DNA from: Aradus depressus
Lineage: Eukaryota > Arthropoda > Insecta > Hemiptera > Aradidae
Reading direction: 5' to 3'
NCBI GenBank assembly: GCA_963662175.1
Contig: OY759223.1
Span: forward strand, 23,475,460-23,539,459
Length of the DNA: 64,000 bases
The translations under genes were made by a program, and so were the position numbers. Positions 29,481 to 39,652 of this stretch are shown piece by piece. Position 1 is the stretch's first letter; each line of letters opens with the position of its first letter. Under the pieces are notes generated by a model that saw nothing but the letters and a program-made list of their open reading frames with translations, did not search any database and had not been told where the DNA came from.

Positions 29481-30402
29481 TAAATGTACCGTATTTTATT
29501 ATGAATTTATTTCAACAGATAGCACCACTATAGCAGCGAAAGTATTGAAGGTATTTTGGCTAAACGGCTCAACTTTTTTTAAATATTTTTTTTTCTATAA
29601 ATGTAGGATTGATATGACACTCGGTTTTTTTTAAATAGTAAATTCCGAATTTTAGGTTTCTATGTATTGTTCTTTAATTTTTTACATGTTATCTTTTCAT
29701 TTTTTTTAAATTTACAGGTACGGTGCCGAAAGTAGACAGTTCAATGAGTTCAAATTATTTTTCAGATTCAAAATCGGATTAATAGATGAAACGGAAACAG
29801 AAAAATACGAAATATATACGAAATATGGGTTCGAAATGAATGGTGGGGGAAGGGTTGTTTTGATTTGAACGCAACACTAATCCCTTTTCTCTAGTGGCTT
29901 TGTTTACATCTGTAAGTCCGCCCCGTTTTATGTTCATACTAATTCATATGTTGTCTTCGAACACATATTACAGTTTCAAATCGTGGTGAATTGTGAATTA
30001 AATATGGTGTCATGAGTGCGAAGAACGACAATAATTATCGCCACTCTTCGAAAAGCAAAGAAAGAAATCATTTAAGGAAGATCGAGGAACTACATCAAAC
30101 AATGTGTGTACAGAGAAAAAATGAGTCTATTGGTCATCCCAGCTGCTTCAAAAATGGGGATGGGCCTTGACCTTCGATGGAGACAGACATGCTAATTGAA
30201 CCTATCCAGCAAAGTGCAACATTGCATGGTCTGCAATACCGTAGCATGGTCGGTGACGGCGACTCGAGTGCTTTTATTAAAATTACATAAAGCGTTTCAT
30301 ATGGCATAATTAAATAAATTTAAAATAAAATAGCGCTTATGGATGTATGGAGAACTTTATTCATACTAAGACTTCCATAAAAATGTATCCTGTATATATG
30401 TA
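29481..30402. other. No clear gene; one small basic ORF
   Basis: A 52-codon frame at 30012-30170 (plus) begins MSAKNDNNYR and contains KSKERNHLRKIEELHQTM. It looks more protein-like than its surroundings, but I see no domain and no neighbouring exons. It could be a gene-capture or element remnant. Confidence 0.3.
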
Positions 30403-31115
30403 CTAGGTGTGCAATGCATTCTGCTGTCTGCAAAAACTGAGCTGAGTCAGTCTAAATTTATTGAATCATACTGTTAATTGAAATGGGACATATGAACCGG
30501 TTTGTGATCACTAGATGGAACCGTAGGGTTTTCAAGTTTGCGCACTTTTACCGGAACCTTTTCTGTATAAAAATCTCAGTTAATGTTTTAATAATTATCA
30601 GTAACTTCTCACCTTGTATGTTCTTTATGAATATATTAATACTTTAAATAGATTTCAATTGAATTCAATGGATTTTTTCTAGCCTTTTTGTAGAGAACAA
30701 CATCTGTTTTTGCACAAAATTCTTTTTACTATGTGTTCTTTGTATGTTGAAGAATATTTTTATCGAAAAAAAGTCGAAGTTTGTACGTTAGAACACTGAA
30801 AAAAACGGCTCAAAAAAAGTGGTGTCCGATGGTAAACCGAAAAGGGCTTCGCCCGGATTTTTACATTTTAAATCGAAAAATTCTATTTTGCGCGAGAATT
30901 TTGTCTCTCAATTGATTTTAATGGGGATTTCGTTTTTCGGTGATTATTCCTCCGTGGTATGTTCGATTTCAGATTTTTTAGTAGTAAACCATCGTCACCG
31001 TGTCCACTACCATCGTGGCAAATTTCAATGTGATTGGTAAAGGGGTTTAGGAGGGGTACGAAAACAACGGAATACATGAGTCGCCTAAGAAAGAGCTTCG
31101 TAAACTCAGCTCAAT
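30403..31115 (-). mobile_element. Helentron-like non-autonomous repeat, copy 2
   Basis: The right end (CTAGGTGTGCAATGCATTCT) is at the left edge and the other end (AAACTCAGCTCAA) at the right edge, both matching copies 1 and 3. It has about 100 bp of extra sequence near 30463-30570. The frame MVSDGKPKRASPGFLHFKSK is partly conserved with copy 3, but this may simply reflect copy similarity. Confidence 0.6.
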
Positions 31116-31747
31116 AATAAAAAATAAATCTGAAATTATTTTATTTTAATATAGTAAAAATTTGTATTTTAAACTTACACTATTTAGGCCAGTTGCTGGG
31201 TACTCAATTCGGAAATAATTCATGGCAAATGTTTTATCGTTCTCTTCAGTTATGTCCCAATATGACTATCCTAGGTTTTCCTCCTCCGCCGAGGTGAAGT
31301 CCCATCCGAAGGAGTAGCACGTTACCTCTGAACTATCGGCGCCTTGTACACGACTTTTATATGATTATAATTTTTTTTTTTTTGAACAATAAGATTACAA
31401 TCCCGTTTGAGAATTGTAGTTGAAGCTATGTACAACAACGGGTAAGGAATGTCTACTTACTGTGAACTGGCCACTGTGTAAGGAACGAAAGCTGGCAGTG
31501 AATTTCAATAGGGCTCAACCGTTCAGAGAGGCAGGGTTCAATTCCAAACTTGAGATTGAAGTCTCTTTATTCGCCCCTCACTATATCCGCTCCGCTTTCG
31601 TATTGCCTTCTTTCCCCTAGCCTACTCCCGGTCAGTCGACTCCAGTTTCTGATTAAATCACCAACTTCCCTCAAACCCCTCGCCCCTACAGTTATTATAT
31701 ATCTATTTGTATACATACTTATATACATATATATAGGTACTATAACA
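31116..31747. other. No gene recognised; remnant SINE-1 near 31280-31347
   Basis: 31280-31347 keeps small SINE-1 blocks (CCCATCCGAAGGA, ACCTCTGAACTATCGGCGCC). The rest is unassigned. Confidence 0.35.
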
Positions 31748-32088
31748 GGGCGCCGGTACCTCAGTGGTATGCGTGATTGCCTTCTGAGCTCAAGAACATA
31801 GGTTCGAAACCCGACCGAGGCCCTTAGTATATTTTATGTGGGAGGTAAAATAAACTTAAGCATGCCGTCCTACGGACGTTAAGCGATGGTCGCGAGCCTG
31901 TACGATGTCATTTACTCGTTAAAGACCCCTACCTTAAGGTGAATAAAAATTTAGGGTAGGCAACATTTAGAACTCCCACAGTAGAGTCGGGCTCATGTCC
32001 ACCAGAGTGACGAAAGTGCGCTCTGGTAGTAGGCGATATGACCTCGTAGTTAAAGCCCGGGCATGAGTCATAAAACCTAACCTAACCT
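31748..32088 (+). repeat. SINE-1 copy R, full length
   Basis: Starts GGGCGCCGGTACCTCAGTGG and ends CATAAAACCTAACCTAACCT. Box A carries one change (TACC for TAGC); box B is GGTTCGAAACCC. Flanks share GTACTATA (31735 and 32093), a probable short target duplication. Confidence 0.92.
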
Positions 32089-33059
32089 ATATGTACTATA
32101 TATATATATATTCGTACATTTCACGCGTATATGAAAAAAAAAAAAATCTCCAAACTTTGTGAGAATGTTCACTTACCTAAGAATATTTATGTAAAATTTT
32201 AGATTTTTAGAAATTAATGATTTCGATATACAGCAGTTCAAAGTTAGCCAAAAACGTGATATCTGTTAAAATCGGGTTTTTTCAATTCTAAATTGCTCAA
32301 AAACGAAGCAAAAATAGAAAAAAAAATTTTTTTTAGAAAATTTCTCATACTTTTTTAAAAATTATCTTTTTGACCTTTCATGACTTTTGAGATATGTACC
32401 TTTGTAACCATTTTAAGTGCCAAAATTGGGTGCTTCCATTTTTTTCTTTTTAACTATGAAAAATAGATTCCTTGTTCAAAAAACTATAGTCTACATTTTT
32501 AAATATATATATTTTTCCATATTTGTTATTGTTATTTCGTTTTTTTTTCTCTTTTAGAAATAGGAATTTCCCAAATTTTGTAAAAAAAAAAAAAAAAAAA
32601 AAAAAACTTCCGGAATCATATAAAACTTCTTAATATTAATTAAATGAAAAACTGGATCTACTGTATTTATTAATTTTATTATTATTATTGTACTCATATT
32701 TTCAAGTATTTATTATTAATTTGATTTCAGTTTTTTTATAGTGATGTTATCACTAATCACTTATGTCAGACTCGAGAGTTAATATCTGTTTATGTATCTA
32801 ATTTAAAAGTTATCTTAATGAATACATTCTTATATGCTATTACCATTTTATGGATTAACGGAAATAAATATTATTATTAATGACTGTCCTGTTGTGGTTG
32901 GTGGTGTCGAAGGTATCTTCTTCTGCAGAAAGGATCGGGAACATGAACCATAATAACGAGATATTTTGTTCCCGAATTGTGTTCTGTTAGATAACGTATC
33001 ACTTTCTTCAGTGCCCTTCGCCCTTGGAGCAAATATATTTTCTCTTTTATTTTCCCAGC
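32089..33059. other. No gene recognised; LINE-tail-like repeat near 32690-32880
   Basis: An A-run of about 26 lies at 32581-32606. 32690-32880 matches the LINE-tail repeat at 18880-19180, ending AACGGAAATAAATATTATTA. Confidence 0.4.
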
Positions 33060-33740
33060 TATGCAAGGTTTAGGGGAGGTTATGTAATCAGTCCAAATTC
33101 GATGTATAGGGGATCTTACGTTGAATTCGATGTATAGGGGATGTTACGTTGAATTCGATGTATAGGAGATGTTACGTTGAATTCGATGTATATGGAACTT
33201 TATGTAAAATTCGATGTATAAGAGAAGTTATATAATCGGTAAAAAATGTATGTATAGGGGAATTTATGTAATCGGTCTAAAATTGTATAGGGTACCTATG
33301 TAAAATTGATGTATTGTTAAGTAAAATTCGATGTATATGGGAAGTTATGTAAAATTCGATGTATAGGAGAAGTTATTTAATCAGGAAAAAATTCGATGTA
33401 TAGGGGATGTTATGAAAAATTCGATGTACCTATAGGGGAAGTTATTTAACTGGGAAAATATTCGGTGTATAGGGGAGGTTATGTAAAATTCGATGTAGAT
33501 AGAAGGTGTATAGAGGATGTTGTGTAACCGGTCAAAAATTGGATGTATGGGAAAGTTATGTAATCGGTCAAAAATTCAATGTAATGGGGATGTAAAATTC
33601 TATGTATAGGCGAAGTTATTTAATCGGTCAAAAAATCGATGTATAGGGTAAGTTATGTAAAATTCGATGTATAGGGGAAGTTATGTAAAATTCGATGTAT
33701 AGGGGAAGTTATGTAAATTTTGATGCATAGGGTTATGCTA
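33060..33740. repeat. Degenerate about 28-bp minisatellite, roughly 22 units
   Basis: The unit is AATTCGATGTATAGGGGAAG then TTATGTAA, with many small indels and a longer variant that adds TCGGTCAAA. The same sequence appears once at the head of dispersed repeat A copies (28805, 42190, 52465), so the array seems to be an amplified piece of that repeat. Confidence 0.85.
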
Positions 33741-34206
33741 GCCTTATTCTTTGACCCGGAGAACATTTAAAATAATTGATTTATTTCTTCACAGGTCGTT
33801 GAGTTTGTTGTGTATAGTTGCACTCGATACACCAGGATGAGATTTTTTTAATGGTTCAATTCATAGAGCTTTTGGTACAACACTTGACGATTTTATAATT
33901 CGTGACATTTTTTATACATAAAAAAATAATAGAATCAAACAAATACCTAACATATTTACACGTTGCTTCCACGTTTTGTAAATAAATTGAATAACCTTTT
34001 AACTTATGAGATGATTTTGCATTCAAACCACAAGAACAAACAATCGAAAAAAAAATATTTTATAAGGCTCAAATTTTCATTTATTAATTTTTTTCAAAAT
34101 TTGCCGCCCCTAACAAAGTGCCGTTAGGGGCAGGCGATCCCTCTGCTCCCACGCTACTCCATTGGTGCCTCAAGATGATAGCAATACCGAAAGTACCATA
34201 TATTTT
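33741..34206. other. No gene recognised
   Basis: AT-rich. Nothing recognised. Confidence 0.35.
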
Positions 34207-34770
34207 ATTGAGCTGAGTTTACGAAGCTCTTTCCTAGGCGACTCATGTACTTCGTTGTACTCGTACTCCTCCTAAACCGCTTTACCGATCACATTGAAAT
34301 TTGCCACGATGGTAGTGGAGACGGTGACGATGGTTTACTACTAAAAAAATCTGAAATCAAACATACCACGGAGGAATAATCACCGAAAAACAAAATTCCC
34401 ATTGAAATCAATTGAGAGACAAAATTCTCGCGCAAAATAGAATTTTTCGATTTCAAATATAAAAATCCAGGCGAAACCCGTTTCGGTTTACCATCGGACA
34501 CCACTTTTTTTGATCCGTTTTTTCTGTGTTCCAACGTACAAACTTCGACGTTTTTTCGATAAAAATATTAACAACTGTTGTTGTCTACAAAAAGGCTAGA
34601 AAAAAATCCATTGAGTTCAATTGAAATTTATTTAAAGTATTAATATATTCATAAAGAACATACAAGGTCAGAAGTTACTGATAATTATTAAAACATTAAC
34701 TGAGTTTTTTATACAGATATGCCTGACTCAGCTCAGTTGTTGCAAACAGCAGACTGTATTGCACACCTAG
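34207..34770 (+). mobile_element. Helentron-like non-autonomous repeat, copy 3 (uninterrupted)
   Basis: The cleanest copy: left end TTGAGCTGAGTTTACGAAGC, right end CTGTATTGCACACCTAG followed by T. It reads through ACGTACAAACTTCGACG, the site where copy 1 carries SINE-2. Length is about 564 bp. Confidence 0.65.
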
Positions 34771-35186
34771 TATATGTTGTGAAATAGACAATATTTTTTA
34801 AAACAAATTGTTTTTCTTTATATTTTAAGAAGAGATGTGTTGAACAAGTGGTTTTGGAAGGGACTGAAGAAATGAAGACTGAAGGTTGAAGGTTGGTTGA
34901 GGAGTATCGAACAAGACATGTAGGTGAGAGCTGAGGGTCCTGGTCGTCATGACAACGTCTATATACAGTCTAATGTGACAGACAGGACAGGACTGACCGG
35001 TGTGTTGTCATGGCAACCCAACTTGAAGATCTCAATAACCTCCCCCTCACTCCCTCTTCTTCCTTCTCTTCCTACTGACAGACAATATCATCTGTCCATT
35101 CTCTCCCGTCTCATTTCTTTGTCATATCTAAGTATTAATATACAGTAGGCCTTCTATTGCTTCTATTCATTTCTGGTCAAATTAAA
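34771..35186. promoter_or_regulatory. Two X-box-like motifs in otherwise unassigned sequence
   Basis: GTCGTCATGACAAC at 34943-34956 and GTTGTCATGGCAAC at 35004-35017 both fit the RFX-factor consensus RYYNYY-N2-RRNRAC. They lie 61 bp apart in the same orientation. RFX sites usually mark ciliary gene promoters, but no coding exon was identified nearby, so this is only a candidate. Confidence 0.25.
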
Positions 35187-35980
35187 TACAGTAAAAGCTC
35201 TTAATTCGCGGGGTATGTGTTCCGCAAATATGCGTAAATACAGAAACCGTGGATATGGAATGGTAATTAATATGGAATCATAGGGGATACGTTCCAAGGT
35301 TCCAAAATAAAACCAATATGTAGGTATCAAAATTAAATCAATTTATTGAGAAATTCGCAATTAAAATCAATCGTTATTGTCAGCTTTAGGCGAGGGTTTA
35401 AAGAATTTAGTAATTTTTTCTTGTTTTGTCGCTTTTAAAAGGTCTTTAAATTCAGATTGATATTGAGCTGTAGCATTAATAATTTGCCTTTTAAAAATAA
35501 GGCTCTTTTCCATAGATGGATCAATTTTAATGAAGAAATCACAAAGTTCATTTGCCATACGTAAACCTTCACTCAGATTTTTCAATCATCGGTCATCTTT
35601 TCAGTGCTCGTTGAAGGCTCTTCTTCAGTGGAATGTAGAGTTAACATTTCCTCCAAGTCGGTCAAGTCATCCTGCGAATCAAGCAACTCCTGAATGTCTC
35701 TTGATTCTGTCTGTTCGAAGCCATCTGGTCCTATTCCATTTGTAAGTTGAACAACATTGTCAGTTAAAGTTTGAATTTGCGCGGATTCTTCATCATTTCC
35801 GACAGTCAAAACAGGCCACAGTTTTTTCCAGCGTGGTGTCAATGTGTCTGCTTCGGCACGTACCAGCAGTACTCAAAGGATGCTGATACGTTAATAAACG
35901 ACACCGAATCCCTTTCTGTTTACCGATTGCATCCGCGAATAAAGAAATTTTTAGCCGCGAATAAGGAAACCGTGAATAAA
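35187..35980 (-). pseudogene. pogo/Tigger-type transposase relic with its left TIR
   Basis: The left end is TA then CAGTAAAAGCTCTTAATTCG, a pogo-like TIR. Inverse-type sequence at the right (CGCGAATAAGGAAACCGTGA) runs into a SINE, so the outermost right TIR is lost. The minus-strand frame 35582-35842 starts near TPRWKKLWPV and carries an acidic stretch with ELLDSQDDLTDLEEMLTLHS. A second frame, 35367-35585, gives LSEGLRMANELCDFFIKIDP, SMEKSLIFKRQIINAT and ITKFFKPSP. This matches the C-terminus of Tigger/jerky-like DDE transposases. The catalytic domain is deleted and the two frames are shifted. Confidence 0.8.
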
Positions 35981-36246
35981 GACCGAGGCCCTTAGTTTAT
36001 TTTATCTGGGAGGTAAAATAAACTTAAGCACGCCGTCCTTCGGATGGGACGTTAAGCGATGGTCCCGAGCCTACTCGTTAAAGACCCCTACCCTAGGTGA
36101 ATAAAAATTTAGGGTAGGCAAAATTTAGAACTCCCACAATAGAGTCGGGCTCATGTCCACCAAAGTGACGAAAGAGCGCTCTGGTAGTAGGCGATATGAC
36201 CTCATAGTTAAAGCCCGGGCATGAGTCATAAAACCTAACCTAACCT
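35981..36246 (+). repeat. SINE-1 copy S, 5'-truncated
   Basis: Begins at GACCGAGGCCCTTAGTTTAT, just after box B, and ends CATAAAACCTAACCTAACCT. Its 5' junction cuts the right end of the Tigger relic. Confidence 0.92.
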
Positions 36247-37015
36247 CCAAAAAAGTTGTAGTTATCTCAACAATCCAAAAACCTTAATAATTGCCGATGT
36301 AATGTATATATCGACGCAAAAATTATTGTACGAGTTACTACATATAGTTAGTAGAAATAATGTTCATTGTTATAGTTTCCGAAAAGAATCTTGAATAATA
36401 ATTTTCGTATTATTGGTTCAAATAAAAATGTTGTTTTTTAACAGTTCCTGACCAGCTCTGTGATGGTTTTGTGTTTTGAACGTCAGGGTATTGCTCCCAA
36501 GTTACATTTGTCTTCGTCAGATGTCAGTACGTGTAGAATGTTTATCAGTTGATGTGATGATGTGTTTATTGAAAGACCAGTTGGGGTTCTCTCGACTGAT
36601 TCTTATCATCTGTCGCTGTCAGTCACTTTTGAAGCCCTTCTTAACAGATCTTAAGGTGATTAATTGTAATATTTTTTTTAATTTTCGAACTAGAAGCTGC
36701 CTGGAACTTGCGATTTGATTTAAAAAAGTAATAATGTTTAATAATTTCCGAAAAGAGTCTAGAATAATAATAAAAATCAAACAAATTTTAGGAAAGTGCA
36801 CATAAAATAAAATAATAATTTGTGAATACAATACTTCGATTTGCCATTAAAAAAATATTATTAGAGATGCATATTTTCTTCATTTACAAAACTTTCAATT
36901 ATCTAATCCAAGGGTAATTTTATTTGGTTGACAGCGAAAATTAATAGAATACAATTGAGAATGGAAAATTGCTTTTATTTTCTCTTATCCTACATTAAAA
37001 TAATATAAAAAAATT
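36247..37015. other. No gene recognised
   Basis: 36280-36330 is a small repeat A piece (GCCGATGTAATGTATATATC). The remainder is AT-rich and unassigned. Confidence 0.35.
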
Positions 37016-37238
37016 AGGTAAAATAAACTTAAGCACGCCATCCTTCGGATGGGACGTTAAGCGATGGTCCCGAGCCTGTACGATGTCAGGTACTAGTTTA
37101 AAGACCCCTACCCTAGGTGTATAAAAAATTTAGGTATTACATACATACATACACCAGAGTGACGAAAGAGCGCTTTGGTAGTAGGCGATATGACCTCGTT
37201 GTTAAAGCCCGGGCATGAGTCATAATACCTAACCTACC
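37016..37238 (+). repeat. SINE-1 copy T, truncated, with 9-bp target duplication
   Basis: AGGTAAAATAAACTTAAGCA through TAATACCTAACCTACC. TAAAATAAT occurs on both sides. A small ATAC-repeat replaces part of the middle (37138-37152). Confidence 0.85.
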
Positions 37239-37625
37239 TAAAATAATGAAATTAATTAAAATTTGGAATCGATGTCAATTTATTGTAATCGATTTCAATA
37301 TAACCGTACTCACACAATTTTCAATTAGTTAGTTCGTTTGTCCAATGTTTATTAACAAGTACCTTAGATGGTTGATTGTAGTCTGAGTTTAGGATGGACA
37401 ACATTTTATGTAGAGTTCTGCTGGATTGTTAGAGGATACTCATTTTGACATATTAAAACAGACACGGATGTTATTTGTTTGACCATCCTCGAAAGAATGA
37501 TTGGGTAAATATTGTTGTTGATTTCGTTATTTACTTTCTCTTTAATAATTGTTATAGTCGTTCCTTAATTTACTATGTGTATCAATATGTTATAGAAAGT
37601 CTGATATTTTCTACAAAATATGGTC
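37239..37625. other. No gene recognised; possible Penelope-type 3' region
   Basis: AT-rich sequence leading into a hammerhead-like core. No GIY-YIG or reverse transcriptase motif is visible. Confidence 0.3.
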
Positions 37626-37651
37626 CTGAAGATGGAGTTGAGCTCCGAAAC
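37626..37651 (+). ncRNA. Hammerhead-ribozyme-like core
   Basis: CTGAAGA (37626-37632), a bulged T, stem GGAG with CTCC (37634-37637 and 37643-37646) closing TTGAG, then GAAAC (37647-37651). Both invariant boxes of the hammerhead (CUGANGA and GAAA) are intact. The flanking GGTC upstream and GACC downstream (37655-37658) could pair. Minimal hammerheads of this sort are known from Penelope-like retroelements. No cleavage evidence is available. Confidence 0.4.
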
Positions 37652-37670
37652 GTTGACCTAAACTAATTAA

Positions 37671-38015
37671 GGTTAGGTTAGGTTTTATGACTCATGCCCG
37701 GGCTTTAACTACGAGGTCATATCGCCTACTACCAGAGCGCTCTATCGTCACTCTGGTGGACATGAGCCCGACTCTACTGTGGGAGTCCTAAATTTTGCCT
37801 ACCTTAAATTTTTATTCACCTAGGGCAGGGGTCTTTAACGAGTACCTGACATCGTACAGGCTCGGGAACATCGCTTAACGTCCCATCCGAAGGACGGCAT
37901 GCTTAAGTTTATTTTACTTCCCAGATAAAATAAACTAAGGGCCTCGGTCGGGCTACGAACCCACAACCTTGAGCTCAGAAGTCAAGCATGCATACCACTG
38001 AGCTACCGGCGCCCT
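37671..38015 (-). repeat. SINE-1 copy U, full length with 13-bp target duplication
   Basis: Minus-strand copy. The tail at left is GGTTAGGTTAGG and the head at right GAGCTACCGGCGCCC. CTAAACTAATTAA flanks both sides exactly (37658-37670 and 38016-38028). With copy F it is the best-preserved copy. Confidence 0.95.
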
Positions 38016-38028
38016 CTAAACTAATTAA

Positions 38029-38730
38029 AAAATAAATATTGAAGATTTGTTTCTATTCTCCCCTCACCATCACCAATCGACATCTTCATTAAATTATATC
38101 TTTAATTTGTTTTTCCTAATTTTCGAGCTATGAGCTGCATGGAACTTTTCCGTAGGGGTTTTGGGAATACATTTTAGCCTTCAAAGGACATTCCATTGTC
38201 CTCACGATGAATTCACGAGTAAAGGTTAAGGTCACTGAGATGACATATATGTCTGACATTCTAATGAACCCTTCTTACCTTTAGGAGAGGTCAGTCATTA
38301 ACAATCCTGGGGACTTACAAGGGTCGTATCTCTAGGCCATGTCACCGATCAGACACAGACTTGGGGTGGCTAGTCTATACCCTCTTCTGATTGATCCTGG
38401 CCAAAGGAGTCCATGTCCCTTTTCGTCTGTCCCCATGTCTGATAATAGACAAGACGTCCCCTTATGTCCACCGATCTTCCAGTCCATTCTGTGTTCCTGA
38501 CGGGTAAATAGCGAAGGGTGAATAGAGAAGGAATCGTTGAATTAATTGAAGCTTGACATTTTGTCGGTTATATACTAATTTGGAACGTTTATGACCACAA
38601 AAAGGTTTTGACTAGCTATCCGTCTGCCTCTGGAGATTGACAGATTAAACGGATCAGCCAATCGCAGGGAATAATTTGCGCATTTAATGCGTCACCCAAG
38701 TAATTTAACTTATTCGAGTTTGCCTGCTTG
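38029..38730. other. No gene recognised; low-copy repeat
   Basis: 38330-38410 resembles 39140-39230 (shared CACAGACTTGGGGTGGC and CCTCTTC-GATCCTG). The rest is unassigned. Confidence 0.35.
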
Positions 38731-38880
38731 CCGGCCGAGGCAGTTAGGTTTTCTTATCTGGAAGGTGTACATCTTTTTTGAGTACAAGGTCTTTCGATGG
38801 TCCCGAGCCTGTCCAATATCAGGTTGGATAAACCTAAGTAGACAACATCTAGGACTCCCATTCAGGCTCATGTCCACCAC
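38731..38880 (+). repeat. SINE-1 copy V, diverged
   Basis: GCCGGCCGAGGCAGTTAGGT, GATGGTCCCGAGCCTGTCCA and AGGACTCCCATTCAGGCTCA keep SINE-1 order with many changes. Confidence 0.65.
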
Positions 38881-39274
38881 TATAACAAGTTTACATAAAA
38901 TTAAAATAGTTCTAAGAAAACTATTCGGTTTATGATTCATGTTCTCTTCTCTTCGCGTCCTTTTCTGTTCAGTTTTTTAGGCTGGACTTCATTTCTTTTA
39001 GTTCCTTGTTGGATGGTACACCCACACTTGAAGCTTCTGATGCCTTGTAAATTGGCATTGTAAAATGTTTAAAATTAGGGCTCCCTCCGAGCCTGAAGCT
39101 TGGGGTGCATGTCCCTTCAGGCCCTCTTGATGGGACTGGTCATGTCAGACGTCATATCACCCGTCACCCACAGACTTGGGGTGGCCAGTATACATCCTCT
39201 TCGTCGATCCTGACCAGTTAGTCTCATGCTTCTTCTTCTCTTCCGTCATTGTCATTACACTCTAAGACACGATA
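38881..39274. other. No gene recognised
   Basis: Contains the second member of the CACAGACTTGGGGTGGC repeat pair. Confidence 0.35.
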
Positions 39275-39594
39275 ACTCCTGATAGAATGAATGCATCGAC
39301 ACGAAATTTTATATCTGTGATTAAAACCCCATATGGACAACATCTACCGATTTTCAGGCAAATTGGCGAAGCGTAGAGGGGATTAGGGGGGAGGGTTAAC
39401 TCGAAAAAATCTTAATAACTTCCGATGTAATGAATTTATTGGCATATAGTTTAGTATGAGGATTTAGGAGTCCCTATGTAAGTCAACTGTTGAACATTAG
39501 CGCAAACGGTCGACTGGTTTTGGAGAGGGAGCGAAAAGTTAATTGATTAATTCGTTCTGGGGAAGTGTATAACAGGTGATTCTTGGTCAGTAAA
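39275..39594 (+). repeat. Dispersed repeat A copy, nearly full
   Basis: Order: ATAGAATGAATGCATCGACA, CCGATTTTCAGGCAAATTGG, TAACTTCCGATGTAATGAAT, AGTATGAGGATTTAGGAGTC, GCGCAAACGGTCGACTGGTT, GGGAGCGAAAAGTTAATTGA and GTTCTGGGGAAGTG. It adjoins a mariner terminus. Confidence 0.65.
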
Positions 39595-39652
39595 TACGAG
39601 GGGTAATCAAAAAGTTTCAGGATTTTGCCCTTCAAAGTACTCCCCTTGGGAA
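39595..39652 (-). pseudogene. mariner-like element terminus with transposase C-terminal codons
   Basis: TACGAGGGGTAATCAAAAAG is a mariner-type terminal sequence beginning next to a TA. On the minus strand it encodes SQGEYFEGQNPETF and a TGA stop, matching the typical G-E-Y-F-E-G end of mariner transposases, whose stop lies at the edge of the TIR. No more of the transposase was found inward, so the element is cut short. Confidence 0.75.

Noticed and set aside
30819..31040. Conserved 70-residue ORF in the Helentron-like repeat
   Set aside because: A similar frame occurs in copy 3, but copy similarity alone explains it and no domain is visible.
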